A stretch of DNA of 64,000 nucleotides from Polytrichum commune (Eukaryota > Streptophyta > Polytrichopsida > Polytrichales > Polytrichaceae): positions 34,955,501-35,019,500 of the forward strand of contig OX485805.1 in assembly GCA_950295325.1 (NCBI GenBank), given 5' to 3'. Below, one piece after another: positions 47,801 to 58,311 of the stretch. The position numbers were made by a program, and so were the translations under genes. The notes under the pieces are model-generated. The model saw only the letters and a program-made list of their open reading frames with translations. It was not told the origin of the DNA and made no database searches. The stretch's first letter is position 1. Each line of letters opens with the position of its first letter.

Positions 47801-48755
47801 ATGGAGTGATATGGAGATTTGTGCTCATACAAATGACTTAGGCTCAAAAAACACTATCTATCTATCTATCTATATATATATATATATATATATATATCAT
47901 ATTTTCACTTCCTTTCTATAATATATATAATTAAATATGAAATGAATATCATAGACCAAATAAAATATCAAGCCAAAAGTTGTTGAGGATTCATACAAAC
48001 TATCACTTATCATGCACAAACACACATTCGTCCTTTAAGGTTAAGCTTCATTACTCCTCTCATGAATGATTAGGGAGAGAGGTAGAAGATCGTGCTTGTT
48101 ATGTTGTCCTTAATTGATGTTATTGTAACCAAGGCTGATGCAGCCAAGGTAAGACTCAAGCACAAATATTGGAGGAACATATTGTATTTAAAATAAAATA
48201 AAAAACCTAAATTCTTACCACATGGAACCGAAAGAAATAGTTTCAAGAACAAGCTTTTATGATACACGGGCCTTATGCGGTTATTTGTTTTCGTTGGACA
48301 CCTACATTTGAGTGATGTGTAGTTAGTCCAATATGAGAACAAACCCAACAAGACATATGTTTAAAAGAGGTCGGATTCATTGCTCAAAAGTTATCAACCA
48401 TTCTCGACTCAATAGTCAACACAACTAGAGAAACATGGGTATTCCAATAAAGAATTGACACACGTGCACTTTCAATAATCATGACTATATCAAGGGATAT
48501 CCAATTTTCAGTCTAGTGTTTTTATGATGATGATTCATCATAAATTTGTTATTGCAACACAAGTTTGCTTGTGTAAATTTGATTGGTTAACATTAGAGAA
48601 TAAGAAAAAGAAAAAAAAAATAACCATAATTTTATCAATAGGGTCATGCAATTTGGAGGGCCATGGAATTGGGGGAGGAATTGTTACAATGTTGAAAAAC
48701 CCTAACCCTGCCAACTATTTAATGACACCCACAACCTTCCTTATTAGGGGTTAAT
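44891..48755. other. Gene-free stretch with palindromic GTGTGG/CCACAC motifs
   Basis: Many near-palindromes of the type TTAGTGTGGGCCACACTAA (45727-45745) and relatives lie at about 45203, 45689, 45870-45990. The frame at 45308-45694 (128 codons) has no recognisable family and starts inside this repeat landscape. A (TCTA)n(TA)n run lies at about 47856-47897. A family D-like end occurs near 46980-47030. No gene is supported. Confidence 0.45.
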
Positions 48756-48758
48756 TAA

Positions 48759-49177
48759 GGGCCACTTCACACACGAGCCAAGAGCCGTGACCATGAAATT
48801 GTGAGAGCCTAAAAGAAAGTGTCAAAAGGTTGTCCCAACATGTAGTGTGGTCACGAACCCTCAACTGTAGTGTGAAGTCGTATGTGACCAGGCCCTCAAC
48901 CACATGCTATTTCAATGAATGCCATGATCTCCCAGGTTTGTGTTAGGCCTACCTCCAAGAGGTGGTATCTGAAAATATTCTAAGCGACCACGAAACATGA
49001 TCCATTCGATGCCATGTAAGAATTCACATAGACTTTACATCCATCTTACATTCACATACTCCGTTGGTCCCTCAAGTGTGGTGTGAAGTGAACTTGGACC
49101 GGCTCCGCCTTTTCCACCAATAAGAGTGCTTGAAGTGTACTGGTCACCGGCTCTCAGTCTTGTGTGTGAAGTGGCCC
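48759..49177 (-). mobile_element. Family A MITE, complete
   Basis: 419 bp with ends GGGCCACTTCACACACGAG and TTGTGTGTGAAGTGGCCC. It is flanked by perfect TAA duplications (48756-48758 and 49178-49180). It lies in the opposite orientation to the copy at 5584 and is shorter through internal deletions. Confidence 0.88.
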
Positions 49178-49200
49178 TAACTACAACACTTAGTGTAGCT

Positions 49201-49292
49201 TTTTGCATCTTTGGAATGGCCTTTGGACACTTTCGTTTGGGCTCTCACAATTTCATGGTCACGGGCTCTCAGTCTCGTGTGTGAAGTGGCCC
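49201..49292 (-). mobile_element. Family A MITE, rearranged fragment
   Basis: It joins the inner 'tttggacactttcgtttggg..ctcacaatttcatggtcac' block (normally at one end) to 'gggctctcagtctcgtgtgtg' (the other end), deleting everything between. It abuts TAA at its right end. Confidence 0.65.
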
Positions 49293-49720
49293 TAACATGC
49301 TTGAACTCCATTTCTGCTGGAGCAATTTTAATACCAGGTTTAGGCGCAGCGTCCACGTCAGCGCACCCAACTCCATAATGCAAAGACACGTCTGACTCCT
49401 GGCCCCACAAAATCCTCTCGGCTAGGGTCGGTGGGCCCCACGACTGAATTTAAATCGGATAATGCATCGAGCCGGAGGCTTTATTAAGGAAAGCTGCCAT
49501 TGGACCCAACGCCAGCACCTGATTGGCGGAGAGCCCTCAGTCCGACCGCTACCAGTTAGTCCCTTTCGGCTTGGGGTTTTGGACTTTCTCTGCCGGGATC
49601 TTCCCTGCCCGGCTGCTTGGGAGGATGGGCCTGCCCGGATCCCACCTCTGCCCAGGCTGCCCCCACCACAAAAAAGTTTGGCTGAAGGTAGACGTGCCTA
49701 ATTCCGACACAACAATAATA
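49293..49720. other. GC-richer promoter-like segment
   Basis: Richer in GC and CpG than its flanks. It contains CTTTATTAAGG (about 49479-49489), which could act as a TATA element, followed by Pro-codon-like C-rich sequence. No gene follows; a family F MITE does. It is perhaps a stranded promoter or retroelement leader. Confidence 0.3.
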
Positions 49721-49986
49721 TGGGGAGAGAGAGAAAGAGAATGAATCGTATACGTGTGGACCTCACATTCATCCGACATCATAAGAACTTGGCCCTTGTA
49801 GGTTTATTGTCGAATCATTTTAAATGACCTCAGGTGAAGAATTCTTCAAGGTTTATGAAAGTGATTCCAGTGTTGAATCAATTGTACAAAGTAATCTTTG
49901 GGCTGCATACTTATCTCAGGTCTTTTATGTTGGATGCATGAGAGATACACTCATGTACTCTCTCTCTCTCTTTTTCTCTCTCTAGG
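49721..49986 (+). mobile_element. Family F Mutator-like MITE
   Basis: GGGGAGAGAGAGAAAGAGAA ... 'cacattcatccgacat' on the left mirrors 'atgttggatgcatgagagat' ... 'ctctctctctc' on the right. The interior matches the F copies at 57106 and 59025. The exact TSD is not clear because of the simple-sequence ends. A family L block follows at 50000-50165. Confidence 0.65.
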
Positions 49987-50165
49987 TGGGCTATGTTTAG
50001 GTGTGGGTCTAAGAATGGACACCAAACATACCTATGCGTAAACGAGATTGGACTAGGACGTGCTCCAAATATGCTAATTGTTATGGGGTTAATAGTCAAC
50101 ATGATTGGGAGGGCCTTATATGACTACTCAATGAGCACGGGAAACTTCACTTTGATAACGAGTCA

Positions 50166-51413
50166 AGGTAGATGAGCCAGATTGGTTAGCTTCCTTTATT
50201 AGTCACCTATTTTTGGCTCTTGATTGGCAATACAATCGCTCGAATTCGGTGGGTGAGTAATACACATTGATTTAGCCGCCACTTTGATGATATTTGGGTC
50301 AGTCACCTTCGCACAAATCAAACTACACCCACCGTCCTGAATAATTAGGAAGGCAACCCACCAAGCTATGACACGCTTGGTTTTTGTGGGTGAAGTGGGC
50401 GAATTAGGAGGTGGCATGTGGATGTCACGTGCGGACCAACCTGTATTATGGGTACTCTAAAATGAAAGGTTGGTTTGGCAACACATTATCTTACTTGTGA
50501 CCACTTTAGAGACACGACATAGTCATCTATGTGCATTAAACTTGGTTTTCATTGGCAAATGACCCATGTAGAATCTACTACATTAAATATACCAATTATT
50601 GAGAGTGGTACTAATTCAAGTCATGCGCAAAATCTAGCCAAATCTCAAAGTTGCCAAGGGCTAAAGTTGCTAATGGATGACACTAAATTCATGACTACAA
50701 TAAATTCTAGGCTCATTCATCATAGACTTCAAGAAAATTAGCGTGTGCCTGTGATTAGTGCGCACCACATGCTTGTCACTGAATAGTGCCAAGTGCCGAT
50801 ACATTTAGTGATTAGTGCCAAGTGCCAGTACTTTCATGCCAAGTATTGAGATGAGCAAATCTTCCTAGTCTTAGATCTGAGATCTTCTAGTGGCACTAAT
50901 TCATAGCGTATCACCTTCACTAATTTCGCACCCTCACTAATTTCCCACACAACTCCAATTTCAATAACTTCAAATTCTTTGGTCATGCTTCGCAATTGCT
51001 AACCTACTCAAGCTTCTTATCCTCAAATTCATCAGTTGGATGATTCCACGTGGCTGGACGTGCCCACATTATCCTTAGAAAGTCATATGAGCTCCATAAA
51101 TTATAAGACAAATGGCTACGAGCACGATTTGGATTTGCTAATAATCTCACACTAATTGTGTGTTCCTTATCCTACAAGAAATGGGTGTAGAGAGAAAGGC
51201 ATACAAATAGCACACATCTTCCTTGAGGCACATAATACATCGCCATTTGAAGAAATTGTTCCCATTTCAAAACCATTGGTTAAGATATGATGGGCCCCTC
51301 GCATCTGACCCTATTATGAGAACCAATTGCCATCATGTATGTACTTGATGTCCATCATCGAGCTTCTTATAAGTTATGTGTGTCTTATGTGGTGGCTTGT
51401 CTTCAGTGGCTAG
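50166..51413. other. Unassigned intergenic
   Basis: Short imperfect repeats 'tagtgccaagtgcc' at about 50783-50830. No gene. Confidence 0.4.
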
Positions 51414-51987
51414 CTACACTAAATATGATATTTAATGTCACTATGGTAGTTGTTTGGATGACACTTGTTATGAATAAGTGAAAAAATATTGTCATGGGTG
51501 ATGGATGAGTTCATTCATTGGCCAAATTCCTACCTTCTCTTGTCAGCATGTTGTGATGAAATATTGTTATGGATGATTGACATTTGGATGAAAAATCACT
51601 TCATAAGTGACAGTGATTGCAACACTATGAATTTATAATCCCCCCACAAATTTACAAGGGATGACAAATAATGTTGGGTTAATGTTTAGTGTTGGTGACA
51701 CTGTATCACGGGTTTTTTTCTTTTTTTCTTTTTGAGACAGAAGGTCGAAAGGCCAGTGTCAAAGCACAAGAGACAGTTGACAACCTGGCAAGTTTTTCGT
51801 CAAGTAGAGAGGAGATTTCACAGCCGAGAATTGAACTGCCAACCTCTTCCTTGAGATTTGGGTATCTCTCGAGTCTCGACCATCATTTGGTAGTTTAGGG
51901 TTGTCTCAGACCATCTATACCGCGATTTACAATTAGTATTGAGCAAGACGATAGAATTGGTGACACGAAATATCATATTTAGTGTAG
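51414..51987. mobile_element. Family D CACTA-like element with nested SINE
   Basis: The inverted ends CTACACTAAATATGATATTT and AAATATCATATTTAGTGTAG continue into TAATGTCAC/GTGACACGA. A SINE-like insertion occupies about 51711-51915; the copy at 53685 shows the uninterrupted sequence. Confidence 0.75.
51711..51900 (-). mobile_element. tRNA-derived SINE-like insertion
   Basis: Read on the minus strand. The head has TGGTCGAGACTCGAGAG in the A-box position and GCAGTTCAATTCTCGGC in the B-box position about 50 bases downstream. An unrelated body follows, then an A-rich tail (AAAAAGAAAAAAAGAAAAAAA, written here as its A/G pattern) at 51712-51735. That head, body and tail order is typical of SINEs. 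The exact 5' end (to about 51915) and TSD are uncertain. Confidence 0.5.
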
Positions 51988-52404
51988 TTTGGGGTGTCGG
52001 TTGGATTTTAAGCATGGTGAAGTTAGTCAGATTTTAACTCTGTGTATATCACATGTGAAGTAGTCATTCTAGGCCTACAAATATAGCCAATCCACATACA
52101 ATCACTTGTACTCATGAAGCTTGAATGAGCACATTGTTGAAAAGTAATGGACTCTTAGTTTATTTTTTAATTACGATGTGCCAAGGCTCTTTCCTTATAT
52201 ATATATATTTGTTACGGGGTTGGGCCTACTTCCACATGCATTTCATAGTCTAGTTCCAATTTAGCACCGGTTGATGAGTTTACATGTACATTGTGTTGGT
52301 CTATGTTGCACACATCATTGCATAACCTTTAAATGAGTAGCTTCTTGCTTTCCCTTTTCTAAATCTAGGCTAAAACACCTCCCAGACTATATCATCTTTA
52401 TTAT

Positions 52405-52840
52405 CAATGAATGGGGAGAACCAGCTTGCTACACTTCTTTCTCTAATTAGTGTGGGTTACCATTCGGAGTTATGTGTTGCTATGATATTTTATTGACATT
52501 GTCATTTTTGACCAACTAACTTATATCATATTTTTCGGTGTGCATACTAACAACTTATGTCATTTGGGTATAAGAACAATGCTCTCGGTAAAATGTTATA
52601 GCAATGTGTAACTTCAAATGGTTACACACACTAATTAGATAAAAAGGTGTAGTTGCAACTGAACGGGTGTGAGTTTGAGAAATAACCAGTTGAAGTTCAA
52701 GACCTTGGGAAAATGACCAATCATTGTAGAGGAATTTATAGAATATACCTGAAAATAAAGAAAATTCAATAGATGTCAACATGTTAACCGTTTGGACTTG
52801 GAAACACAAGGATCTCAACTGGTTATGCCCACAAATCTCC
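52405..52840 (+). mobile_element. Family B hAT-like MITE interrupted by element K
   Basis: Starts CAATGAATGGGGAGAACCAG and resumes after 52652 with 'caactgaacggg..gagtttgagaaataacc'. It ends CTCCATGGACACTG. No convincing 8-bp TSD remains. Confidence 0.8.
52429..52652. mobile_element. Element K, 224-bp MITE with ~64-bp inverted ends
   Basis: Left CTACACTTCTTTCTCTAATT and right (complement) CTACACCTTTTTATCTAATT continue pairing for about 64 bases. The flanks are TTG (52426-52428 and 52653-52655). Cutting it out restores family B. The 3-bp TSD and CACT ends suggest a CACTA relative. Confidence 0.85.
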
Positions 52841-53684
52841 ATGGACACTGAACTTAAACATGCATTTCTATGTTTTCCAAGTGCATGATTAACACTCTCT
52901 CCAAACATTAGTAGACCCATCTCATTGATGCATGTACTTTTGTGAAGTATTATTTGGTGTAGAATCCATTCTACGTGCCATTTGCAATGAGATTCGTACA
53001 TAGGGAGAATTAAGAGCTTATTGAGGCCAAAGAGTGACAATACTTCCATAGCACCATAGCTGGTTCATGCACCTCGAAATGAATACTTATTTGTTTTTTG
53101 AAAAATAAGGTTCGTCAACTAAAAATACAATTTATGAAATTTCGTCAATCCTATGATATTTTTTTTAAAAAAAATTGTTTTTTTGGTAGGGTCCAACTGT
53201 ATTGGAAGTAGGTTGTTGTTTTTTTCATTCATTTGTGGCGGCTTCTTGGCCTTAAACCTAAGTATCCACCTTAACCTAAATTAGTGTGGCTCTTGTTCGT
53301 CTGTGCATAGTGTATGTGTTAGGTCGTTTGTATGTATTTGCACTTAGACATGTGTGAGAAGAGTGTTAGAAATGGAACCAAAATAACGACATGTTGATTT
53401 TTCTTTTATTCCTATTAGCAAGGAGGAGAGGGATATAGAAAGAGAGTTTGCTGCTTTGAGTGAGCAAGGCGCCGAGCCATTAACACGTCAGCATGTTGCC
53501 TCTTATGCCGCGTTGACGTTGTTGGAGCTTAGAAGAGTCCAAAATTTCCATTAATTAGTTTTTTTCCTAAGATATTTTTTCACTTATTCGTTTGATTGGG
53601 TTCAAAATTTCTGATTCTTTTTGGTTTCTTATTTGGGAATTATTTTTGCACGAACCAACTATGGTGCTATCGTAATGAGAAGTA
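52841..53684. other. Unassigned intergenic
   Basis: AT-rich with T and A runs near 53160-53185. No gene. Confidence 0.4.
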
Positions 53685-53835
53685 CTACACTAAATAGTGT
53701 ATTAAGCGTCACCAATTCTATATGTCTTGCTCACTACTAACTGTAAACCGCCCGTGTAGTGTCACCACCACTCAATGTAAACCTAACATTCTTTATCATT
53801 CCTTGTGAATAGAATTTGGGCATTACATATTCATG

Positions 53836-55836
53836 TGTCGAGGTCACCTTCAAACCCTCAGCAACTTAGACGGTGTAACCTGCTGCTGACCGGTTTACAT
53901 GGACACTACACTTATCTAAATTAACTTTTGAAGGTGTTCCTCTTGGATAAATCTCTAAGGAGAAAGTAGCCTAAGCTTTCAAGCTTATGTTCTCCGAAAT
54001 CCTAATGTCGAGGTTAAGTGTTATGAATGAAAAGAGTGTTCTTTTGTAATCAATAACAACATTCTTCCATTCATTTATAAATCCTCAACCAAAGTTCACA
54101 ATCAGATTACTTTGAGAGTTTTCATTTAACAATTCATTGCAATGCCTTCAAAGTGGAAGTTGACTACTTGATGGTCTTTAATTCCTCCTTTTCTCGGGTG
54201 ATGGCTTTGAAATCCTCTTAATGTCTTCATTCTTCTAAAGTTCTTTTTTGTCTGGTTTTCCTTTGTATTCTCTACTCATGAGAGTTTAGTTCTTCATTCT
54301 TGAATATCTCTAAATTCCTAGGAAGGATCTTCTCTAATCTTCCTATTCTCTTGAGTGCTTCAGTCTTGGATTCCTTACGCAATCTGCTTTGTCTTCACGA
54401 TGAGCTTCGGATTTTGGTCAATCTCTTAGCATCTTCACTTTTGATATCTTGACATCTCCTTAGACCCAAAAGGTATCTTAGGTCTTGGTTAGAAAGGTCG
54501 TTTAAACCTTTAGTCCTCAAAGGGCTTCAAACTTGCGGTCTTGGTCTCGGGCTTGCGGTCCTCCGGTCCCGCGGGCCCTCAGTCTCCAAATCTTGAAGAA
54601 AGCTTTAAATGTCTTCAAGTCTTTTCTTGTAGTCCTTGATTTCGTAATCTCTTGAAAAGACCTTCAAATCCTAAAGTCCTCTCGGCCTCTGGTACCGTGG
54701 TCCTTCAGTCGCGCGGGCCCTCAGATTTTAAGACCGGCGTCGCGCCTCCGCGATTCTTCAAACTCGTTCGTTGTGGATCTTAATTTAAAGACCAGCTCCG
54801 ATCAATTCCCCGGACCTTCGGTCTTGTGGGCCTTCAAGGTCGCGGGCCTTCAACTCGAAGACCGGCGAAAACAAACTTGCGGACTTTCAATTCGAAAGCC
54901 GGCTTCGAGCAATCTTGCGGACCTTCAAATTAAGGCCGGCTTCGTGCAATCTTGCGGACCTTCAATCAAGGCCGGCTTCGATGACGCTCACGTAGGAATG
55001 TTGGAAATGATTAATGAGGTGCCATAGGGGTCCGTAGTGCCCCTTTATATAGGTTTTGAAATCTTAAAATTGGTTGAATTAGCGGTTAGGTGTGGCCCCT
55101 AATGCCAAATGTCTAAATAGGCTAATTTTAATCTGAATTAGGGCTACAGTCTAAATTTAGGTCTGTCGGATCTATTTACAGAACCCACACGTGCTAAATA
55201 TAGATGTTATTGTGGGGAAGATTGGTTATGTTCTTCTAATTTCCTAGATGTGCCTAGGTGTGTTCGGTTACCATCCATGAGTCATTCATTCACAATTTCA
55301 TCCTTCTTTGCTTAGATAGTTAAGGCGGTTAATGTCATCCAAGGGATGGAAATCCCTTGGCTTTGTCTTTCATCCTCATCTTTAACAAGTAAGTACGTGT
55401 TCACTACTTGCTAAGTAAAGTAGCTAAGTGCTTACTAAAGAAGGCTAAGATTAACTCCTAATCTTTCCGTCCATATCCGGCCCAGTCACGTTCCCGAGGA
55501 ACCCGGCTCGTTCCCCTCCTCTTAGCCCTAAAAGGACCGGCTTCCCACTCTGTCCCATCATATCGCCGCCTCCCGGTCTTCTCGCACCAGCTCCCTCGAG
55601 TTTACAAGTACCCGGCCGTCCTGGGTATTAACCCAGTATTCTCTCCATCCCGGGTCTCTCCCCGGTGGGTCCCTTTCAAGCCGCCACCTGTCTGCCTTCT
55701 CGCTTCCTCGGCCAACGCTCCATTCTCTCTCTCTGCCCTCGGAGACGCTCCCTCGGCCATCGCTCCATACTCTGTCCTCGGAATTCTTCACTTTGGATCT
55801 TCGCACCTACAGTTGATAGTCTTCACTGATCACACA
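53836..55836 (+). mobile_element. 2,001-bp solo LTR
   Basis: Begins TGTCGAGGTCACC and ends CTGATCACACA, i.e. the TG...CA termini of LTRs. It is flanked by a perfect 5-bp duplication TCATG (53831-53835 and 55837-55841). It interrupts a family D MITE whose other copies show the empty site. A TATA box CTTTATATAGG at 55043-55053 is in the plus direction. No second LTR, primer-binding site or gag-pol frame is present. GC rises at 54500-55000 and 55480-55800. Superfamily (Gypsy or Copia) cannot be told. Confidence 0.8.
54857..54980 (+). repeat. 37-bp minisatellite within the LTR
   Basis: About 3.5 units of 'aaggccggcttcg.gcaat' plus 'cttgcggaccttcaa', at roughly 37-base spacing, just upstream of the LTR TATA box. 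Confidence 0.75.
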
Positions 55837-56156
55837 TCATGATGTTGCTAATGTTGTCACTTACCAAGTGATTTTTCTTCCAATTGTCAATCATCCATGA
55901 CGATATTTCACTACAAAAATGTTAGGATGCAAAATAACCACACTGGTAAAACTTAGTTCTAAGAAGTGTCATTAGAAAAGTTACCATAATGATGTATAAT
56001 ACCATATGACACTGAATACAAAATCTAGTGCCATTATAGTGCCATTGAGGTTGCCCTGTATTCCATCTTTGTAAGTGTTGAAACAACATTTAAAGAAAAG
56101 ATTCAAGTGAGTCTCAACCAATGCAAAAATGACACGTGGTAAAGTTTGAGAGAAAA

Positions 56157-56158
<2 letters not shown>

Positions 56159-56219
<61 letters not shown>
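56159..56219. repeat. (TG)16 followed by about 29 T
   Basis: A perfect dinucleotide run joined directly to a homopolymer. On the minus strand this is A(29)(CA)n. It is possibly an old retroposon tail, but no body was found. Confidence 0.85.
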
Positions 56220-56221
<2 letters not shown>

Positions 56222-56273
56222 CAATAGGGACTCCCAAGTTATCGTTACCGAACTGCCAGTCCTAACTTTACAA

Positions 56274-56786
56274 CAAATGGAGAGAACTGACAGGTACTTG
56301 CAGATCAACTGGTGAAGGTTGAGAAATAACCGATTGAAGTTCCAGACTTCAGGAAAAAGTATAGAGGTGTCTATGGAATATACCTCAACTCAATAGTAAA
56401 GAAAAACACAAAAAGTCCATAACATGTAGTAACCAGGCCATGTCACTGAGGCGCTATGAATGGAGGGTGTGGTTTCGTGGGCAGACCACATCTAAGCCAT
56501 CCATTCACGGCGCACCATCCTACGGTCTACAAAACTTTTCGGGCAGCCCGGAAAAACTTCCTATGGATGAAATTTTAGCAGATGAAAAAATGAATGTTTG
56601 CAAGATGAAGGGGTTAATTGGTCATCCGGTTGTATGAGGACATTTGTGTTGGATTTTTGAAAGTTCCCATAGGGTTCTCAAAGTTCCCAATGAAGTTCCT
56701 CGCCTCAATGACGCGGGTAACTGGGGCTGGACTTGGAAACACAAGGAATTTGACTGGAATTATGCCCAGAAATCTCCCCGGACACT
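56274..56786 (+). mobile_element. Family B hAT-like MITE interrupted by element J
   Basis: 'agatcaactggtgaaggttg', 'tctatggaatatacctcaa' and 'catgtagtaacc' lie before the insert; 'ggacttggaaacacaagg' and 'AATCTCCCCGGACACTT' after it. The left end is degenerate (CAAATGGAGAGAAC). Confidence 0.75.
56438..56716. mobile_element. Element J, 279-bp MITE
   Basis: The ends CCATGTCACTGAGGCG and the complement of CGCCTCAATGACGCGG differ only by transitions. The flanks GTAACCAGG (56429-56437) and GTAACTGGG (56717-56725) are a likely 9-bp duplication with two transitions, and both match the family B 'gtaaccggt' target. A 9-bp TSD suggests a Mutator relative. No coding. Confidence 0.75.
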
Positions 56787-57096
56787 TTTGCCCTCGACGG
56801 TTAATTTGAAAAACTTTTTGGATTTTGAGAAAGCACCTCCACCAGCTTTCTGGGCCTGCAAGCACCTGCCCTTTCCAAGTACAAGGGTTTTAAGAAGCTC
56901 CTTGCTTATCACCTTCATAACTTAAGAGTACTTATTAGGTATATCAAAGAGTCAACCTACACAATAGAGCCTCAAAGTACTCCTTGGGTTGCAACCACCA
57001 CGCCATCCACAACAATCCAAACATCGGCATCTTCGAATGTGTTTCAATTCCACCTTCACGTTTATTTTGTTGTTTTTAAGTTCGGAATTGGCATTT
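56787..57096. other. Unassigned
   Basis: No feature recognised between the family B and family F elements. Confidence 0.4.
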
Positions 57097-57162
57097 GTCA
57101 TTGGTGGAGAGAGAGACGGGGAATTTTCGTATATGAGCGTACCTCTCATCCATCCAACATAA

Positions 57163-58017
57163 GGGCCACTTCACAAACGAGCCAAGAGCCGTGACCATGA
57201 AATTGTGAGAGCCCAAAAGAAAGTGTCTAAAGGCTGTCCCAAAACACCTCCAAAATCATGTTGTGTGGTCACGGATCCTCAAGTGTAATGTGAAGCCATA
57301 TGTGACCGGGCCCTCAATCAAATGCTATTTGAATGAATTTCTATTCATGTGGGTCTTCACATATGATGAAATGGAATAAATCAATGGTTGTGAGCCTTTG
57401 GAGTGCCATGGTCTCCCGGTTTTGTGTTAGGCCTACCTCCAAGAGGTAGTTTTTCAAAATAATCCAAGTGACCATGAAACATGATCCATTTGATGCCACG
57501 TACGAATCCATGTAGACTCTACATCGATCTTGCATTCACATACTCCATTGGCCCCTCAAGCGCATTGTGAACTCGGGGGGGGGGGGGGGGGGGGGCAGTG
57601 TGTTAAAAAGTTAAGGATATAGGTGCGAACAACCACTATTTTATAGGGGGGTATTACTTGCAATTTTTTTTTTCACATGCTATCATTATGTAAATTTCTA
57701 CTTTGGGTTAATAGAAAAATGGCTTGCATTACTTATAATTCCAAATTACCTATTATTCCATACCCTATAGTACTTTAAAGATGTCTAGTGGCATTTTTGA
57801 TACCCTATATTACTCTTAAGTCCATTTATAATTTTTTGCCCCCATGTCTTTAAAATACCCTATCATTTGTTCGCACGTAGATTGCTACTCCAACCAATGA
57901 CTACCCCCCCCCCCCCGAGATTGTGAAGCAAACTTGGACTGGCTCCGCCTTTTCCACCAATGAGAGTGCTTAAAGTGTGATGGTCACGGGCTCTCAGTCT
58001 CGTGTGTGAAGTGGCCC
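57163..58017 (-). mobile_element. Family A MITE nested in F and itself hosting a poly-G element
   Basis: Ends GGGCCACTTCACAAACGAG and TCGTGTGTGAAGTGGCCC, with TAA on both sides (57160-57162 and 58018-58020). Its sequence is collinear with 48759-49177 except for the 348-bp insert at 57572-57919. Confidence 0.9.
57572..57919. mobile_element. 348-bp element with CTC(G)n ... (C)nGAG ends
   Basis: The ends are CTC plus a 21-G run and a 13-C run plus GAG. A perfect 8-bp duplication ATTGTGAA flanks it (57564-57571 and 57920-57927). Behind the G run both sides carry the inverted subterminal motif GTGCGAACAA at a similar distance. The interior is very AT-rich. No coding. The TSD length suits hAT-like transposases, but the termini are not those of family B. 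Confidence 0.82.
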
Positions 58018-58311
58018 TAAAATTTGACCCCTTGCAAATTGGTTGTTGATTCATCTCAGATGACCTCATGTATACTAAGTCGGGTATTTAAAGCTATTTT
58101 CATTGTCATGTCAACTTAAGAAGATAACCTACCGATTCATCTCAAATGATCTCAAATACACTAATTTGGGTATTGAAAGCTAATTCTGGTGTCAATTGAA
58201 CTTTTAAAAAGTAACCTATGGGTTGCATACTTATTTCATGGCTTTTATGTTGGATGGATGAGAGGTATGCTCGGATACGAGAATGCCCTCTCTCCGCTCT
58301 CCGTCATTGGT

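Larger units (their letters stand above)
53685..56033. mobile_element. Family D CACTA-like element split by a solo LTR
   Basis: Left end CTACACTAAATAGTG...GCGTCACC; right end 'gacactgaatacaaaatctag' is its inverted partner. Without the LTR it would be about 340 bp and collinear with 22798 onward ('cctaaca', 'gggcatt', 'caatcatccatgac'). Confidence 0.65.
57106..58302 (+). mobile_element. Family F Mutator-like MITE hosting nested elements
   Basis: The left end GGAGAGAGAGACGGGG...'cctctcatccatccaacat' and the right end 'atgttggatggatgagaggt'...CTCTCCGCTCTCC pair over about 55 bases. A perfect 9-bp duplication GTCATTGGT flanks it (57097-57105 and 58303-58311). A family A MITE fills 57163-58017. 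Without it the element is about 340 bp. Confidence 0.88.

Noticed and set aside
52555-53049. Minus-strand frame of 164 codons
   Set aside because: It runs across the boundary of element K and a family B MITE, so it is a chance frame through transposon sequence.
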